Shown: positions 9,026 through 19,284, counted from the first letter of the stretch. The stretch: 64,000 nt of DNA from Cryobacterium arcticum (GCF_003185895.1 NZ_QHLY01000012.1:558001-622000), one strand, 5' to 3'. A program made the numbers and translations. Notes: generated by a model from the sequence alone, not told the origin.

Positions 9026-9911
9026 TTTCCGAGCGGGGTTCGTCTCCTTCGTCGGGCGCCCTAACGTGGGCAAGTCGACGCTGACGAATGCCCTGGTGGG
9101 AGAGAAGGTCGCGATCACGTCGTCGAAGCCGCAGACCACCCGCCGCGCGATCCGAGGCATCGTGCACCAGAAGAACGGCCAGCTGATCCTGGTGGACACC
9201 CCCGGCATCCACCGGCCCCGCACGCTGCTCGGCGAGCGCCTGAACAGCCTGGTGCAGTCCACCCTCAGCGGTGTCGACGTGGTGGGCCTGTGCATCCCGG
9301 CCAACGAGCCGATCGGCCCCGGCGACAAGTTCATCAACGAACAGCTCGACAACTTCCCCCGCGCCAAGAAGGTGGCCATCGTCACCAAGATCGACCTGTC
9401 CTCCAAGACCAGCGTCGCCAACCAGCTCCTCGCAGTGTCGCAGCTGCGCGACTGGGAGGCGATCGTGCCGATCTCGGCGACCAGCCACATCCAGCTCGAC
9501 ATCCTCAGCAACGAGCTGCTGCGCCTGCTGCCGCTCAGCGACGCCCCGCTCTACCCCGCGGATGCCGTCACCGACGAGAGCCTGGAATCGCGCATTTCCG
9601 AGTACATCCGCGAGGCCGCTCTCGAGGGCGTCACCGACGAACTGCCGCACTCGATCGCCGTCACCATCGACGACATCATCGAGCGCGACGACCAGGAGCT
9701 GGTGGAGATCTACGCCAACCTGTTCGTCGAACGTGACAGCCAGAAGGGCATCATCATCGGCAAGTCCGGCAGCCGGCTCAAGGACGTCGGCATGCGGGCG
9801 CGCAAGCAGATCGAGCCGCTCGTCGGCAAGCGGGTCTTCCTGTCGCTCCGGGTCAAGGTCGCCAAGGAATGGCAGCGCGACCCGAAGCAGCTGGGCCGCC
9901 TGGGCTTCTAG
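9009..9911 (+). CDS. era: GTPase Era
   Basis: 300 residues. G motifs in order: GRPNVGKST (residues 16-24), TTRRAIRG switch I, DTPGI (G3), TKID (G4) and SAT (G5). The C-terminal KH domain shows GIIIGKSGSRLKDVG. Era binds 16S rRNA and assists 30S assembly; its proximity to ybeY and phoH agrees with a ribosome-maturation operon. It overlaps the previous gene by 17 bp and ends tail-to-tail with the PPOX gene, sharing four bases (CTAG) that carry both stop codons. Confidence 0.98.
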   Translation: MTTEPDFRAGFVSFVGRPNVGKSTLTNALVGEKVAITSSKPQTTRRAIRGIVHQKNGQLILVDTPGIHRPRTLLGERLNSLVQSTLSGVDVVGLCIPANEPIGPGDKFINEQLDNFPRAKKVAIVTKIDLSSKTSVANQLLAVSQLRDWEAIVPISATSHIQLDILSNELLRLLPLSDAPLYPADAVTDESLESRISEYIREAALEGVTDELPHSIAVTIDDIIERDDQELVEIYANLFVERDSQKGIIIGKSGSRLKDVGMRARKQIEPLVGKRVFLSLRVKVAKEWQRDPKQLGRLGF

Positions 9912-10342
9912 GCCGGCGGGGCGCTGATCCTCAGCAGCACCCGCTGCTTCGCGCCTGCCTTGCCGAGGCGTTCGATGAACAGGAACACCCGGTACTCCAG
10001 CTTGTACTTGGCTCCGAACACCTCGGTGAGCCGGTCGCGACTCTGGTCGTCGTCGGCGATCACCGCACTGCCTGCGACGGCGACGGTGCCGGGGGAGACC
10101 GCACCCATCCTGGAACAGGGCTGCAGGGCCACTCGGGCGTTGTTCCGCAACCGCTTCACCTTGCCGGACTCTTTCGGCGTCGTGACGATCAGATCGTTCC
10201 CGTCCCGGGCGATCCAGACCGGCGTCGACACCGGCTCGCCGCTCTTGCGGTAGGTGGTGAGCGAGACGAATCTCTCGTCGGCGAGGCTGAGGAGCGCGGC
10301 CGTGGCGTCGGGCGCGGCGGCGGAGGCGGGGGATGTGGGCAT
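9908..10342 (-). CDS. PPOX-class (F420/flavin-dependent) pyridoxamine-5'-phosphate oxidase-fold protein
   Basis: 144 residues with the split-barrel FMN/F420-binding pattern: LADERFVSLTTYRKSGEPVSTPVW followed by VTTPKESGKVKRLRNNARVAL. Proteins of this shape in actinobacteria are usually annotated as PPOX-class F420-dependent or FMN-binding enzymes; the substrate is unknown. TAAGGT lies six bases before the ATG (plus coordinates 10349-10354), so the mRNA is probably leaderless. The 3' end overlaps era by four bases. Confidence 0.85.
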   Translation of the reverse strand: MPTSPASAAAPDATAALLSLADERFVSLTTYRKSGEPVSTPVWIARDGNDLIVTTPKESGKVKRLRNNARVALQPCSRMGAVSPGTVAVAGSAVIADDDQSRDRLTEVFGAKYKLEYRVFLFIERLGKAGAKQRVLLRISAPPA

Positions 10343-10348
10343 TGCAAC

Positions 10349-10354
10349 ACCTTA
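10349..10354 (-). promoter_or_regulatory. -10 box of a likely leaderless promoter (PPOX gene)
   Basis: TAAGGT on the minus strand, six bases before the ATG at 10342; no ribosome binding site is visible. Confidence 0.6.
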
Positions 10355-10414
10355 GGCGGCGAGCGAGCACGCGACAATAGAACCCGGCGAGCTCTCGCCC
10401 GAAGGAGGAACTCC

Positions 10415-10438
10415 ATGTCTCAGGTACCGAATGTCTGA
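10415..10438 (+). CDS. Seven-codon leader ORF coupled to the PanE-like gene
   Basis: ATG-TCT-CAG-GTA-CCG-AAT-GTC-TGA has the best Shine-Dalgarno of the area (AAGGAGG at 10402-10408, six bases before the ATG). Its stop overlaps the next gene's start in the string ATGTCTGA (10431-10438). The PanE-like gene itself has no ribosome binding site at the right distance, so ribosomes probably load on this micro-ORF and re-initiate. The peptide is too short for a function of its own; the role would be translational coupling. Confidence 0.6.
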   Translation: MSQVPNV

Positions 10439-11300
10439 CCCGGTCATCGCCGTTCTGGGCGTCGGAGCGGTGGGCGCGGTGCTCGCCGCGCAGTTGCACC
10501 GAGCCGGCATCGACGTGGTCGCCGTCGCCCGGCCGGATACGGCCGAGCTGATCCGCACCCAGGGCCTCACGATTCGCAGCCACCACTTCGGTGACACCGT
10601 CTGCCGACTGCCGGTGGTCACCAGCGTTCCGGCCGGAGCCCGGGTGATCGTGGCTACCAAGGCCACCGCTCTGCACGGCGTGCTCGCTGCTCTCGGCGCG
10701 GCCGGGCCCACCGAGGTGGTCACCCTGCTCAACGGCATCGAGCACATGGCGCCGATCCGCGCGAACGCGCCCACGGCCCTGGTGGCCGGCGCCTCTGTCG
10801 CCGTCGAATCGACTCGGCTCAGCCCCACCGTGATCGAACACAAGAGCCCGTTCTTCCGCCTCACCGTGCCTGGCACGGCGGCGGAGTCCGGCATCGTCAG
10901 GGCCTGGACCGCCGCGGGTCTCGACGTCACGGTGGGCGGCACCGAGCAGGAGGTGCTCTGGGCCAAACTGCGTTTCCTGGCCCCGATGGCGCTGCTCACC
11001 TCGTTCTGGCGGCTGCCGCTCGGGCCGGCTCTCGAGCACGAGCCGGCTCTCACGGCGGCTCTGCTGGCCGACGTCGCCGCCATCGCGAGCGGCGACGGCG
11101 TTCCCACGGATGCGGAGCAACTGGCGCGCGCCCTGGCCAAGCTCCCGCCCGGCATGCGTTCCTCGTTGCAGAACGACCTGGATGCCGGAGTGCCCAGCGA
11201 GCTCGACGCCATCGGCGGCGCTCTCGTACGCCGGGGAGGCTCACTCGGCGTGAGCACCGAGACCGTGCAGCGCCTGGTCACGCAGCTCGCTGAGCGGTAG
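10431..11300 (+). CDS. 2-dehydropantoate 2-reductase-like oxidoreductase (PanE/ApbA family)
   Basis: 289 residues. A Rossmann NADP site is formed by GVGAVG at residues 10-15. The family features LLNGIEH (near residue 100) and a C-terminal helical domain with LWAKLRFLAPMALL are present. PanE reduces ketopantoate to pantoate in coenzyme A synthesis, but this family also includes paralogues with unknown substrates, so the substrate is not assured. Translation probably depends on the leader ORF at 10415-10438. Confidence 0.85.
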   Translation: MSDPVIAVLGVGAVGAVLAAQLHRAGIDVVAVARPDTAELIRTQGLTIRSHHFGDTVCRLPVVTSVPAGARVIVATKATALHGVLAALGAAGPTEVVTLLNGIEHMAPIRANAPTALVAGASVAVESTRLSPTVIEHKSPFFRLTVPGTAAESGIVRAWTAAGLDVTVGGTEQEVLWAKLRFLAPMALLTSFWRLPLGPALEHEPALTAALLADVAAIASGDGVPTDAEQLARALAKLPPGMRSSLQNDLDAGVPSELDAIGGALVRRGGSLGVSTETVQRLVTQLAER

Positions 11301-11306
11301 ACGGTC

Positions 11307-11335
11307 ACCGGCCGGCAGCCCTCCCGGCCGGCCGG
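11307..11335 (+). terminator. GC-rich hairpin after the PanE-like gene
   Basis: CCGGCCGG, eight-base loop, CCGGCCGG follows the stop codon by about seven bases. No T tract follows, so it is a weak or GC-type terminator. Confidence 0.45.
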
Positions 11336-11412
11336 GTACATCGCTCGGATGATTTCGGGTGCCCCAGGGATGATCCGCTTTTCGGATCCCCGTCCCGGCG
11401 CAAACGGAGCCG

Positions 11413-11418
11413 TACGCT
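11413..11418 (+). promoter_or_regulatory. -10 box of a likely leaderless promoter (histidine kinase)
   Basis: TACGCT lies exactly six bases before the ATG at 11425. Confidence 0.6.
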
Positions 11419-11424
11419 GGACGG

Positions 11425-13353
11425 ATGGCGGTTCAGGACTTCTTCACGCGCACAGCGCGCTACCGCTGGGCCTTCGAACCCGCGCTCGGCCTCCTGGTCG
11501 CCGTGGTCTGGGGGAGCATCGCCATGACGACGGCGTCGTACGGCTCGCTCCTGGTGGTCTGGTTGTTCGCCATCGCCGTTGCGCTGTGCCGGCTGTCCCC
11601 GCTGTCCGCCCTGGCTGTCGGCGCCGTCGCCAGCGTCGCGAGCGCCGACCTGCTCTTCGGCCAGCCGGCCACGATGACGCTGTTGTTCACCAGCGGATGC
11701 CTGGTCACCTGGGGCGCAAGCCTGTACGGTCGGCCCGTCGCGCGGTACCTCGCGCTGGCCGTCGGCCTGATCGTCGGACTGCTGTTGACGTTCCTGCTGG
11801 TACTCCCCGTCCTCGGGACCTCCGCACCCGGTATTGACGCCGTACTCCGCTTCTTCATCGACCTGGGAGCCAGGCTCGCCGCGGCGCTCCTGGCCACCGG
11901 CGTGCTGGTCGCCGGCTGGGTGGGCGCCATGGTGTTGCGCGGTCGCGCGGACCGCCGCGCCGCCGGGGGGAACCCCGATGCCGGTCGGGCGCTCTCCACG
12001 CCCCTGGTCGCAGAGGCCTGGTTGATGAGTGCGCCGGGCACAACCTCGACCGGGCCCGTGTCGTTCAGTGGCCGTCCGGGATTCCGGCCGGTGTCGCGGC
12101 GCATCATCAGCATCGACGCCGGCATCGCCGGCGCGTTCTTCCTCGTCGGACTGCTGCTCGATGCGCGCAGCAGCATCGCGACCCTCCTGGTGTTGCTCGG
12201 GTTCACCGCGGCGCTGGCGGTGCGCAGGCTCTCGCCCGGCCTGGCCCTCACGATCGCCTGGATCACCGCCCTGTCCCAGATGCTGGCGGGTCTGTCGGTG
12301 CTCGGCAGCGACCTCGCGGTCCTCGCCGTGCTGTACGTCACCGCGGCCTACGCCGACCGGATCGTGCGCTGGGCCGGACTGGTCTCTGTCGGTGTCGGCG
12401 CCCTGCTCTCTGCCGGGTACCTCGCCATCGCGCAACGCGGGGCCGCCTCCCTCGGCGACGCGGTCGCGCAGGGCGCCGTCGCCGGCCTGGTCTGGTCGTT
12501 CGTGGCCACCTTCGTCTCCAGTCTCGCCGTCCTCGGCCTGTCCTGGACCCTCGGCCTGTTGATGCGCACCTGGAAGACCGCGAGGGATGGCCGGCTCACG
12601 CAGTACAGGGCCGTCGAGGAACAAAGACTGGCCCAGCGCAACGTCGTGGTCGAACAGGAACGCAACCGCATCGCCCGCGACATGCACGACGTCGTGGCGC
12701 ACTCCCTGGCCGTCGTCATCGCCCAAGCCGACGGTGCCCGATACGCCAGGGCCCAGAATCCAGAGGCCGTCGACGAGGCCCTGACGACGATCTCCACCAC
12801 GGCCCGGGATGCGCTCGGCGACGTGCGCATCCTTCTGGCCCGCCTGCGCCAGGACGTTGCCGACGGCCCGCAACCGGTGCTCGCCGACCTCGACCGCCTC
12901 GTGGCTCAGATGCAGAGCACCGGGCTCGACATCGAGTGGACCACAAGCGGTACGCCCACCACCCTCGGCTCCGGCGCCCAGCTCGCGGTCTACCGCATCG
13001 TGCAGGAGGCCCTCACCAACGCCCTCCGGCATGGCGACGCCGGTCGGGCGGTATATTTGAGCCTCGCCTGGACCGACGGATGGGTCGCCGTGACGATAGA
13101 CAACGCTGTACGCACCAACCCGGTCGCCGACGCCTCCGGCGAACTCGGCCACGGCCTGCCCGGAATGCGGGAACGGGCCCTGCTGGCCGGCGGATCGCTC
13201 GCCGCGGAGTCGATCGGGGGCCGGTTCATCGTGGCGGCGCGCCTGCCGGCGATCACCACCAACGCTCTCGTGCGGCCCGCCGCCGGCACCGTGCTCTACC
13301 CACCCGTGCCTCAGCCCACCGTGGTCGTGCCCGGCACCGGGGCCGGCGCATGA
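11425..13353 (+). CDS. Membrane sensor histidine kinase, NarL/HisKA_3 type
   Basis: 642 residues. About ten hydrophobic segments fall in two blocks (residues ~20-185 and ~225-385), separated by a polar loop. The phospho-acceptor is His421 in RDMHDVVAHSLAVVI. The ATPase domain shows an intact N box (VQEALTNALRHG, about residues 527-538) and a G box (GHGLPGMRERA). It phosphorylates the response regulator that starts inside its last codon (ATGA overlap). The signal is not evident; many-helix sensors of this type often sense envelope or lipid state. The start is set by TACGCT six bases before ATG, suggesting a leaderless mRNA. The downstream ABC exporter may be a target. Confidence 0.93.
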   Translation: MAVQDFFTRTARYRWAFEPALGLLVAVVWGSIAMTTASYGSLLVVWLFAIAVALCRLSPLSALAVGAVASVASADLLFGQPATMTLLFTSGCLVTWGASLYGRPVARYLALAVGLIVGLLLTFLLVLPVLGTSAPGIDAVLRFFIDLGARLAAALLATGVLVAGWVGAMVLRGRADRRAAGGNPDAGRALSTPLVAEAWLMSAPGTTSTGPVSFSGRPGFRPVSRRIISIDAGIAGAFFLVGLLLDARSSIATLLVLLGFTAALAVRRLSPGLALTIAWITALSQMLAGLSVLGSDLAVLAVLYVTAAYADRIVRWAGLVSVGVGALLSAGYLAIAQRGAASLGDAVAQGAVAGLVWSFVATFVSSLAVLGLSWTLGLLMRTWKTARDGRLTQYRAVEEQRLAQRNVVVEQERNRIARDMHDVVAHSLAVVIAQADGARYARAQNPEAVDEALTTISTTARDALGDVRILLARLRQDVADGPQPVLADLDRLVAQMQSTGLDIEWTTSGTPTTLGSGAQLAVYRIVQEALTNALRHGDAGRAVYLSLAWTDGWVAVTIDNAVRTNPVADASGELGHGLPGMRERALLAGGSLAAESIGGRFIVAARLPAITTNALVRPAAGTVLYPPVPQPTVVVPGTGAGA

Positions 13354-14039
13354 GCGACGTGCACCAGGCGGATGCCCCGCGCATCCGGGTCGCCCTGGTC
13401 GACGACCAGGCCCTGTTCCGGGCCGGGATCCGCATGCTGGTCTCCTCCCAGCCCGACCTCGAGTTCGTCGGCGAGGCCGGCAACGGCGCGGCCGGCGTCA
13501 GCATGGCCGCGGCCGTGCACCCCGACGTGATCCTGATGGACATCCGCATGCCCGTGATGGACGGCATCGACGCGACGGTCGCCATTCTCGCCGCCGCCGA
13601 AGAGGCCGGCGGCACGCCACCCCGCATCGTGGTGCTCACCACCTTCGAACTCGACGAGAGTGCCAGCCGTGCCATCCGGGGAGGAGCCAGCGGGTTCCTG
13701 CTGAAGGATGCCGACCCCGAGTTCCTGCTCGCCGCCATCCGCACCGTGCACGCCGGCAGCGCCGTCATCGCCGCCTCCGCCACCCGCGAACTCTTCGCCC
13801 ACTTCGACGCGCCGGAACCCGCGCAGGAAGAACCTGAGGCATTCCGCACCCTGACCAGCCGGGAGCGAGACATCTTCGCCCTGGCCGCTCTGGGGCTCAG
13901 CAACGCCGAGATCGCCGCCGGTGAGTTCCTCAGCGAGGCCACGGTCAAGACCCACATCAGCCGCATCCTCTCGAAGCTGTCGCTGCGCGACCGGGTGCAA
14001 CTCGTGGTCTTCGCCTTCCAACACCGGCTCACCCAGTAG
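13350..14039 (+). CDS. Response regulator, NarL/LuxR family
   Basis: 229 residues. The receiver domain has the acidic pair DD at residues 18-19, phospho-acceptor Asp64 in VILMDIRMP and Lys in FLLKDADPE. The C-terminal LuxR-type helix-turn-helix reads TSRERDIFALAALGLSNAEIA followed by ATVKTHISRILSKL. It is the partner of the kinase at 11425-13353, with which it overlaps by four bases. A hairpin at 14043-14069 ends the transcript. Regulation of the ABC exporter 100 bp downstream is a reasonable guess, as in related LiaRS/DesKR-type pairs. Confidence 0.95.
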   Translation: MSDVHQADAPRIRVALVDDQALFRAGIRMLVSSQPDLEFVGEAGNGAAGVSMAAAVHPDVILMDIRMPVMDGIDATVAILAAAEEAGGTPPRIVVLTTFELDESASRAIRGGASGFLLKDADPEFLLAAIRTVHAGSAVIAASATRELFAHFDAPEPAQEEPEAFRTLTSRERDIFALAALGLSNAEIAAGEFLSEATVKTHISRILSKLSLRDRVQLVVFAFQHRLTQ

Positions 14040-14042
14040 CCG

Positions 14043-14069
14043 TCCGGATGACACGGCGCGGCATCCGGA
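14043..14069 (+). terminator. Hairpin after the response regulator gene
   Basis: TCCGGATG, eleven-base loop, CATCCGGA starts three bases after the stop codon. No T tract follows. Confidence 0.5.
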
Positions 14070-14129
14070 TCATCCTCTGGAACGCGCGGCTACATCCCCA
14101 GCCGGACGCGGCGGCAGGCGGCGAATTCC

Positions 14130-14135
14130 TAGCGT
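14130..14135 (+). promoter_or_regulatory. -10 box of a likely leaderless promoter (ABC exporter)
   Basis: TAGCGT lies exactly six bases before the ATG at 14142. Confidence 0.6.
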
Positions 14136-14141
14136 AGAAGC

Positions 14142-14903
14142 ATGGAAACCACACCCGCCACACCCGGCCTCGCAGCCAGGGTCACCGCCCTCACAAAGAC
14201 CTACGGATCCGCCACGACCGCGGTGACAGCCCTCGACGACGTGTCGATCGGCATCCGCCGCGGCCAGTTCACCGCGATCATGGGGCCGAGCGGATCGGGC
14301 AAGTCCACCCTGATGCACATCATGGCCGGGCTCGACACCGCCAGCTCGGGCCAGGCCTGGCTCGGCGACACCGAGATCAGCGGCCTGGGCGACGCCGACC
14401 TCACGGTGCTCCGTCGGCGCCGGGTCGGCTTCATCTTCCAGGCCTTCAACCTGGTACCCACCCTCGACATCCGCGGCAACATCCTGCTGCCGTTCGCGCT
14501 GGATGGCCGCCGGCCGAGCAGCACCGAGACCGGCTGGATCGAGCAGCTGATCGATTCCCTCGGCCTGGTCGATCGCCTCACCCACCGGCCGCACGAGCTC
14601 TCCGGCGGCCAGCAACAGCGGGTGGCCATCGCCCGGGCCCTCGCCACGCGGCCCGAACTGGTCTTCGCCGACGAACCCACCGGCAACCTCGACTCCCGCA
14701 GCGGTCGGGAGGTGCTGGCACTCCTCAAGGCGGCCAGCACCGGCTACGGGCAGAGCATCGCCATGGTCACCCACGATCCCATCGCGGCCAGCTACGCCGA
14801 TCGCATCCTCTTCCTCGCCGACGGCCGCCTCGTCGAAGATCGGGAACGGTCGTCAGCCGAAGAGATCTCCCGCATCATGCTCGGCATGGAGCAGCGCGCA
14901 TGA
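14142..14903 (+). CDS. ABC exporter ATP-binding protein (LolD/MacB-like)
   Basis: 253 residues. Walker A is GPSGSGKST (48-56), the signature is LSGGQQQR, and Walker B is [13 protein letters not shown]. The LolD-like phrase [15 protein letters not shown] and the PTGNLD loop assign it to the MacB/FtsE-type exporters rather than importers. It overlaps the permease gene by four bases (ATGA). Substrate unknown; in actinobacteria such exporters beside a two-component pair often handle antimicrobial peptides or lipids. TAGCGT six bases before ATG suggests a leaderless start. Confidence 0.93.
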   Translation: METTPATPGLAARVTALTKTYGSATTAVTALDDVSIGIRRGQFTAIMGPSGSGKSTLMHIMAGLDTASSGQAWLGDTEISGLGDADLTVLRRRRVGFIFQAFNLVPTLDIRGNILLPFALDGRRPSSTETGWIEQLIDSLGLVDRLTHRPHELSGGQQQRVAIARALATRPELVFADEPTGNLDSRSGREVLALLKAASTGYGQSIAMVTHDPIAASYADRILFLADGRLVEDRERSSAEEISRIMLGMEQRA

Positions 14904-16315
14904 GCGGCCAACCGAAAACCCAGATGGTTCCGGCCGGACATGCAGGCCGCGGTGCGAGCCTGCTCGTGGCGGCGCTGGCCTCCGCGTTCGGTGTGGTACT
15001 GCTGCAGGTCACCAGCGTGCTCGCCACGGTGATCAGCGGCGACGACGTGGCCGGCATCGGTGCGGTCAAGTCGGCGTTGACGATGGTCGCGGTCCTGTTC
15101 ATCACCATCGCCGTCTACGTCAGTTCGATCGTGACCACCAACACCGTCGCCACGATCATCGCGGGCCGCACCCGCACCATCGCCCTGATGCGCCTGATCG
15201 GATCGAGCGCCAGGGACCAGCGCCGAGCGGTGGCCAAGGAAGGTCTGGCCGTCGGGGCCGTCGGGGCCGTCCTCGGAGCCGTGGCCGGCACGTTGCTGAT
15301 GGCCGGGGGACTGCAGATCGCCGTCGCCACCGGGGTGATCCCCGACCTTCGCTACAGCCTGCTCGAACCACTCCTGGTGCTGCCCGTGGCGATCGTGGTG
15401 ATCTCCACCTGGGGCGCCGCCTGGACGGGATCGCGCCGGGTGCTCACGGTGAGCCCGATGCAGGCCGTCGGCGCCGCCCAGGAGCTCTCGCTCGAGGAAG
15501 CTATCCGGCGGCCGGCCCGTAACGTGATCGCCGTGGTCCTGATCATCGCCGGAGTCCTGTTCCTGGCCGGTGGTGTGATCGTCGGCCAGGTCAGCGAATA
15601 CGGGGTGCTGCTCGGTCTGGTCGGCGGGCTGCTGTCCTTCAGCGGGCTCGTGCTCGGTTCGCACCTGATCATGCCGCCTATCTTGCGCCTGGTGGGCAGG
15701 GGCCTGGGCACGAACACGCCGGTCATGCTCGCGGCCGCCAATTCCCAGCAACATCCGGAGCGAAGCTCCAGGGCCACGATCGGCCTGGTTATCGGTGTGA
15801 CGCTGATCACCATGTTCGCAGTCGCCGGGGCCACCTTCGAGAAGATGATGGAACTCGCCATGGAAGACCCGTCGGTGCGCGCGGCGATCAGCGAGATGGT
15901 TGGCATCAGCCTGGCGGTGATCTCGGTGCTGGTGGGATTCAGCGCCCTGATCGCCGCGGTCGGCATGGTCAACAACCTGGCGCTGAGCGTGCTGCAGCGC
16001 TCCCGCGAGATCGGGCTGCTCCGTGCGCTCGGCTTCACCGGTCGGCAGGTGCGGGCCATGATCATGGCCGAGAGCCTGCAGATGAGCGTCGCCGCGGTGG
16101 GCCTGGGGTTGGCCCTCGGAATCTTGTACGGCTGGGCGGCGGCGCAATCCCTGTTCGGCTCGGTTGCCGGCGGCGGACTCGTCGCCCCAGCGGTGCCCTG
16201 GCTCCTGGTTGTGCTCTGCCTGGCCGGCACCCTCGTCCTGGCCGTCGGTGCCACCCTCGTGCCCGCCCGCCGGGCGGTGTCGGTGTCTCCAGTGACCGCC
16301 CTGGCCGCCGCCTAA
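14900..16315 (+). CDS. ABC exporter permease, FtsX/MacB family
   Basis: 471 residues. Two similar halves are separated near residue 200-270. The first half has three or four hydrophobic segments and the phrase IALMRLIGSSARDQRRAV. The second half repeats the pattern with REIGLLRALGFTGRQVRAM, the coupling helix typical of FtsX-type permeases, and a final helix near residues 430-455. It forms the membrane part of the exporter with the ATPase encoded just upstream (four-base overlap). A strong 12-bp hairpin (16328-16363) follows the stop codon. Confidence 0.92.
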   Translation: MSGQPKTQMVPAGHAGRGASLLVAALASAFGVVLLQVTSVLATVISGDDVAGIGAVKSALTMVAVLFITIAVYVSSIVTTNTVATIIAGRTRTIALMRLIGSSARDQRRAVAKEGLAVGAVGAVLGAVAGTLLMAGGLQIAVATGVIPDLRYSLLEPLLVLPVAIVVISTWGAAWTGSRRVLTVSPMQAVGAAQELSLEEAIRRPARNVIAVVLIIAGVLFLAGGVIVGQVSEYGVLLGLVGGLLSFSGLVLGSHLIMPPILRLVGRGLGTNTPVMLAAANSQQHPERSSRATIGLVIGVTLITMFAVAGATFEKMMELAMEDPSVRAAISEMVGISLAVISVLVGFSALIAAVGMVNNLALSVLQRSREIGLLRALGFTGRQVRAMIMAESLQMSVAAVGLGLALGILYGWAAAQSLFGSVAGGGLVAPAVPWLLVVLCLAGTLVLAVGATLVPARRAVSVSPVTALAAA

Positions 16316-16327
16316 CGATGTCGCCCC

Positions 16328-16363
16328 GCCCGGATGCCGCTCACGCTCGCTCGGCATCCGGGC
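16328..16363 (+). terminator. Strong hairpin between ABC exporter and leuA leader
   Basis: GCCCGGATGCCG, twelve-base loop, CGGCATCCGGGC: a perfect 12-bp stem twelve bases after the permease stop. No T tract follows, but it separates two clearly different transcription units. Confidence 0.7.
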
Positions 16364-16408
16364 CGGGTTCCGCGCGAACTCGCACGGGACTCCAGGCGGA
16401 ATCGGTGT

Positions 16409-16414
16409 TACCCT
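16409..16414 (+). promoter_or_regulatory. Candidate -10 box for the leuA leader transcript
   Basis: TACCCT lies seven bases before the GTG of the leader peptide, so transcription may begin at or next to that codon. No clear -35 hexamer is seen. Confidence 0.45.
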
Positions 16415-16421
16415 CTTTGTT

Positions 16422-16466
16422 GTGCTGTTCGGTCTGCTCCTCCTTAGCTGCCGCGACGAGTCCTAA
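16422..16466 (+). CDS. leuA leader peptide (four consecutive leucine codons)
   Basis: GTG-CTG-TTC-GGT-CTG-CTC-CTC-CTT-AGC-TGC-CGC-GAC-GAG-TCC-TAA encodes a 14-residue peptide with five Leu codons, four of them in a row. It lies 66 bp before leuA and its end is inside a 10-bp hairpin (16451-16488). That layout is classic attenuation control by leucyl-tRNA, known for leuA in several actinobacteria. A TACCCT box seven bases upstream suggests the leader is translated leaderlessly; no Shine-Dalgarno is present. Too short to be found by ordinary gene finders. Confidence 0.75.
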   Translation: MLFGLLLLSCRDES

Positions 16467-16488
16467 TCTGAGGCCTCACTCGTCGCGG
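16451..16488 (+). promoter_or_regulatory. leuA attenuator hairpin
   Basis: CCGCGACGAG and CTCGTCGCGG form a perfect 10-bp stem with an 18-base loop. The left arm overlaps the last codons of the leader peptide, so a ribosome stalled on the Leu codons and one reaching the stop would affect its folding differently. A nearby TTCGTCGTCGG (16491-16501) can compete for the same left arm. No U tract follows, so the effect may be on leuA translation rather than termination. Confidence 0.65.
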
Positions 16489-16505
16489 AGTTCGTCGTCG
16501 GCTGA

Positions 16506-18299
<1,794 letters not shown>

Positions 18300-18381
18300 G
18301 TTTCCTGACTGCGCGGCTTCCTGCCTGCGCGGTTTCCTAAATGCGCAACTCTCTAGCTGTGAGGGACGCCCGGGCAGCACG

Positions 18382-18420
18382 ATGTCCCCGGTGCCGACTG
18401 ATTGTCGGTACCGGGGACAT
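18382..18420. terminator. 17-bp hairpin between convergent leuA and unknown gene
   Basis: ATGTCCCCGGTGCCGAC, five-base loop, GTCGGTACCGGGGACAT; the only irregularity is one G-U pair. It lies between two convergent genes and probably terminates both. Confidence 0.75.
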
Positions 18421-18464
18421 CCTGCGTGCGCGTGTGGTCGGTGCGCGGTCAGAGCGTGTGCAAC

Positions 18465-19172
18465 TCAGACCCGCAGGGCCCGCCGGGCTTCACTGGGGCT
18501 GAGCGGCTGTGGCACCACCACGGGCTCGCCGACCGGCTTGCCGAGCACCTGCGTGCAATCGTCGATCGCGTCGGAGAGCAGGCGGTAGAGCCTCTCGTCG
18601 GTGTCGGGGATGCACGCTTCGGCGATGCCCTGCACCGTGATTCGGATGATCGACTCCGCCGTGCGGTCAGTGAACCGGGTGCGGGACCAGGATCCCACCG
18701 AGCCCATGAATTCCCGGGCCCAGCGTTCGGTCTGCGGCGCGCGGTCGAAGGCGTCCCGCACCTGGTCGGACACGTCAATCGCTCCCTCGGTCGAGACGCG
18801 GCCCAGGTGGCGTTGACAGTTGAGGATACCGACGGCCAGGGCGCGCTGGTGGTCGGCGCTGACGACCGGCAGTCCTGCCGTCGCGGCCCGCAGGGCCACG
18901 ACCAGGCGCACCCGGGGGTCGTCGCCGCGCAGTCCGATGACCGACGGGATCAACATCATCAAACGTGACCTGGCCTCGTCCGAGGTGCAGTCGTTCACCA
19001 TCCGGGCGAGGGACGCCAGGACCGGGTGGGTGCAAGCCGGGTGGTCACTCCACGTTTCGCCGGACAGATGCGACGCGAACTCCATGAAGCACGCTCCGCT
19101 GCGGGGGGACTTGTGTTTGCCCCGGGAAAGGACGGGCAACAGGTCGGGCGCAGTGCCCTCGAATCGTTTCAT
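18465..19172 (-). CDS. Conserved actinobacterial protein of unknown function
   Basis: 235 residues from an ATG with GGAGGT upstream. I do not recognise a named domain. The N-terminal third has an unusual motif, SGACFMEFASHLSGETWSDHP followed by ACTHP, in which Cys, Glu, His, Trp and a second Cys-x-His could form a metal or cofactor site. The rest is helical, with Arg/Ala-rich stretches and no predicted membrane segment or signal peptide. I recall similar hypothetical proteins in Microbacteriaceae but no assigned role. It stands alone: convergent to leuA and upstream of the TRIC-like gene, from which it is separated by 112 bp. Confidence 0.75.
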   Translation of the reverse strand: MKRFEGTAPDLLPVLSRGKHKSPRSGACFMEFASHLSGETWSDHPACTHPVLASLARMVNDCTSDEARSRLMMLIPSVIGLRGDDPRVRLVVALRAATAGLPVVSADHQRALAVGILNCQRHLGRVSTEGAIDVSDQVRDAFDRAPQTERWAREFMGSVGSWSRTRFTDRTAESIIRITVQGIAEACIPDTDERLYRLLSDAIDDCTQVLGKPVGEPVVVPQPLSPSEARRALRV

Positions 19173-19284
19173 GGAGTACCTCCCTGCGACGTGGTTTGTA
19201 CCTCAATACTGACCCCAGATGAGGGGAAAGGCGAGAGCAAAAACCCGCAGAGTGAAAAAACCTCAGGAAAGGGTGGGATCGCGC

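Noticed and set aside
6968-9511. 847-codon minus-strand open frame
   Set aside because: It is the reverse shadow of phoH, ybeY, corC-like and era, all of which have clear family motifs. High GC content produces such long shadows.
8919-13152. Very long minus-strand open frames opposite era, the PanE-like gene and the histidine kinase
   Set aside because: Composition is typical of codon-position shadows (Gly/Arg/His-rich, no motifs), and the plus-strand genes are well supported.
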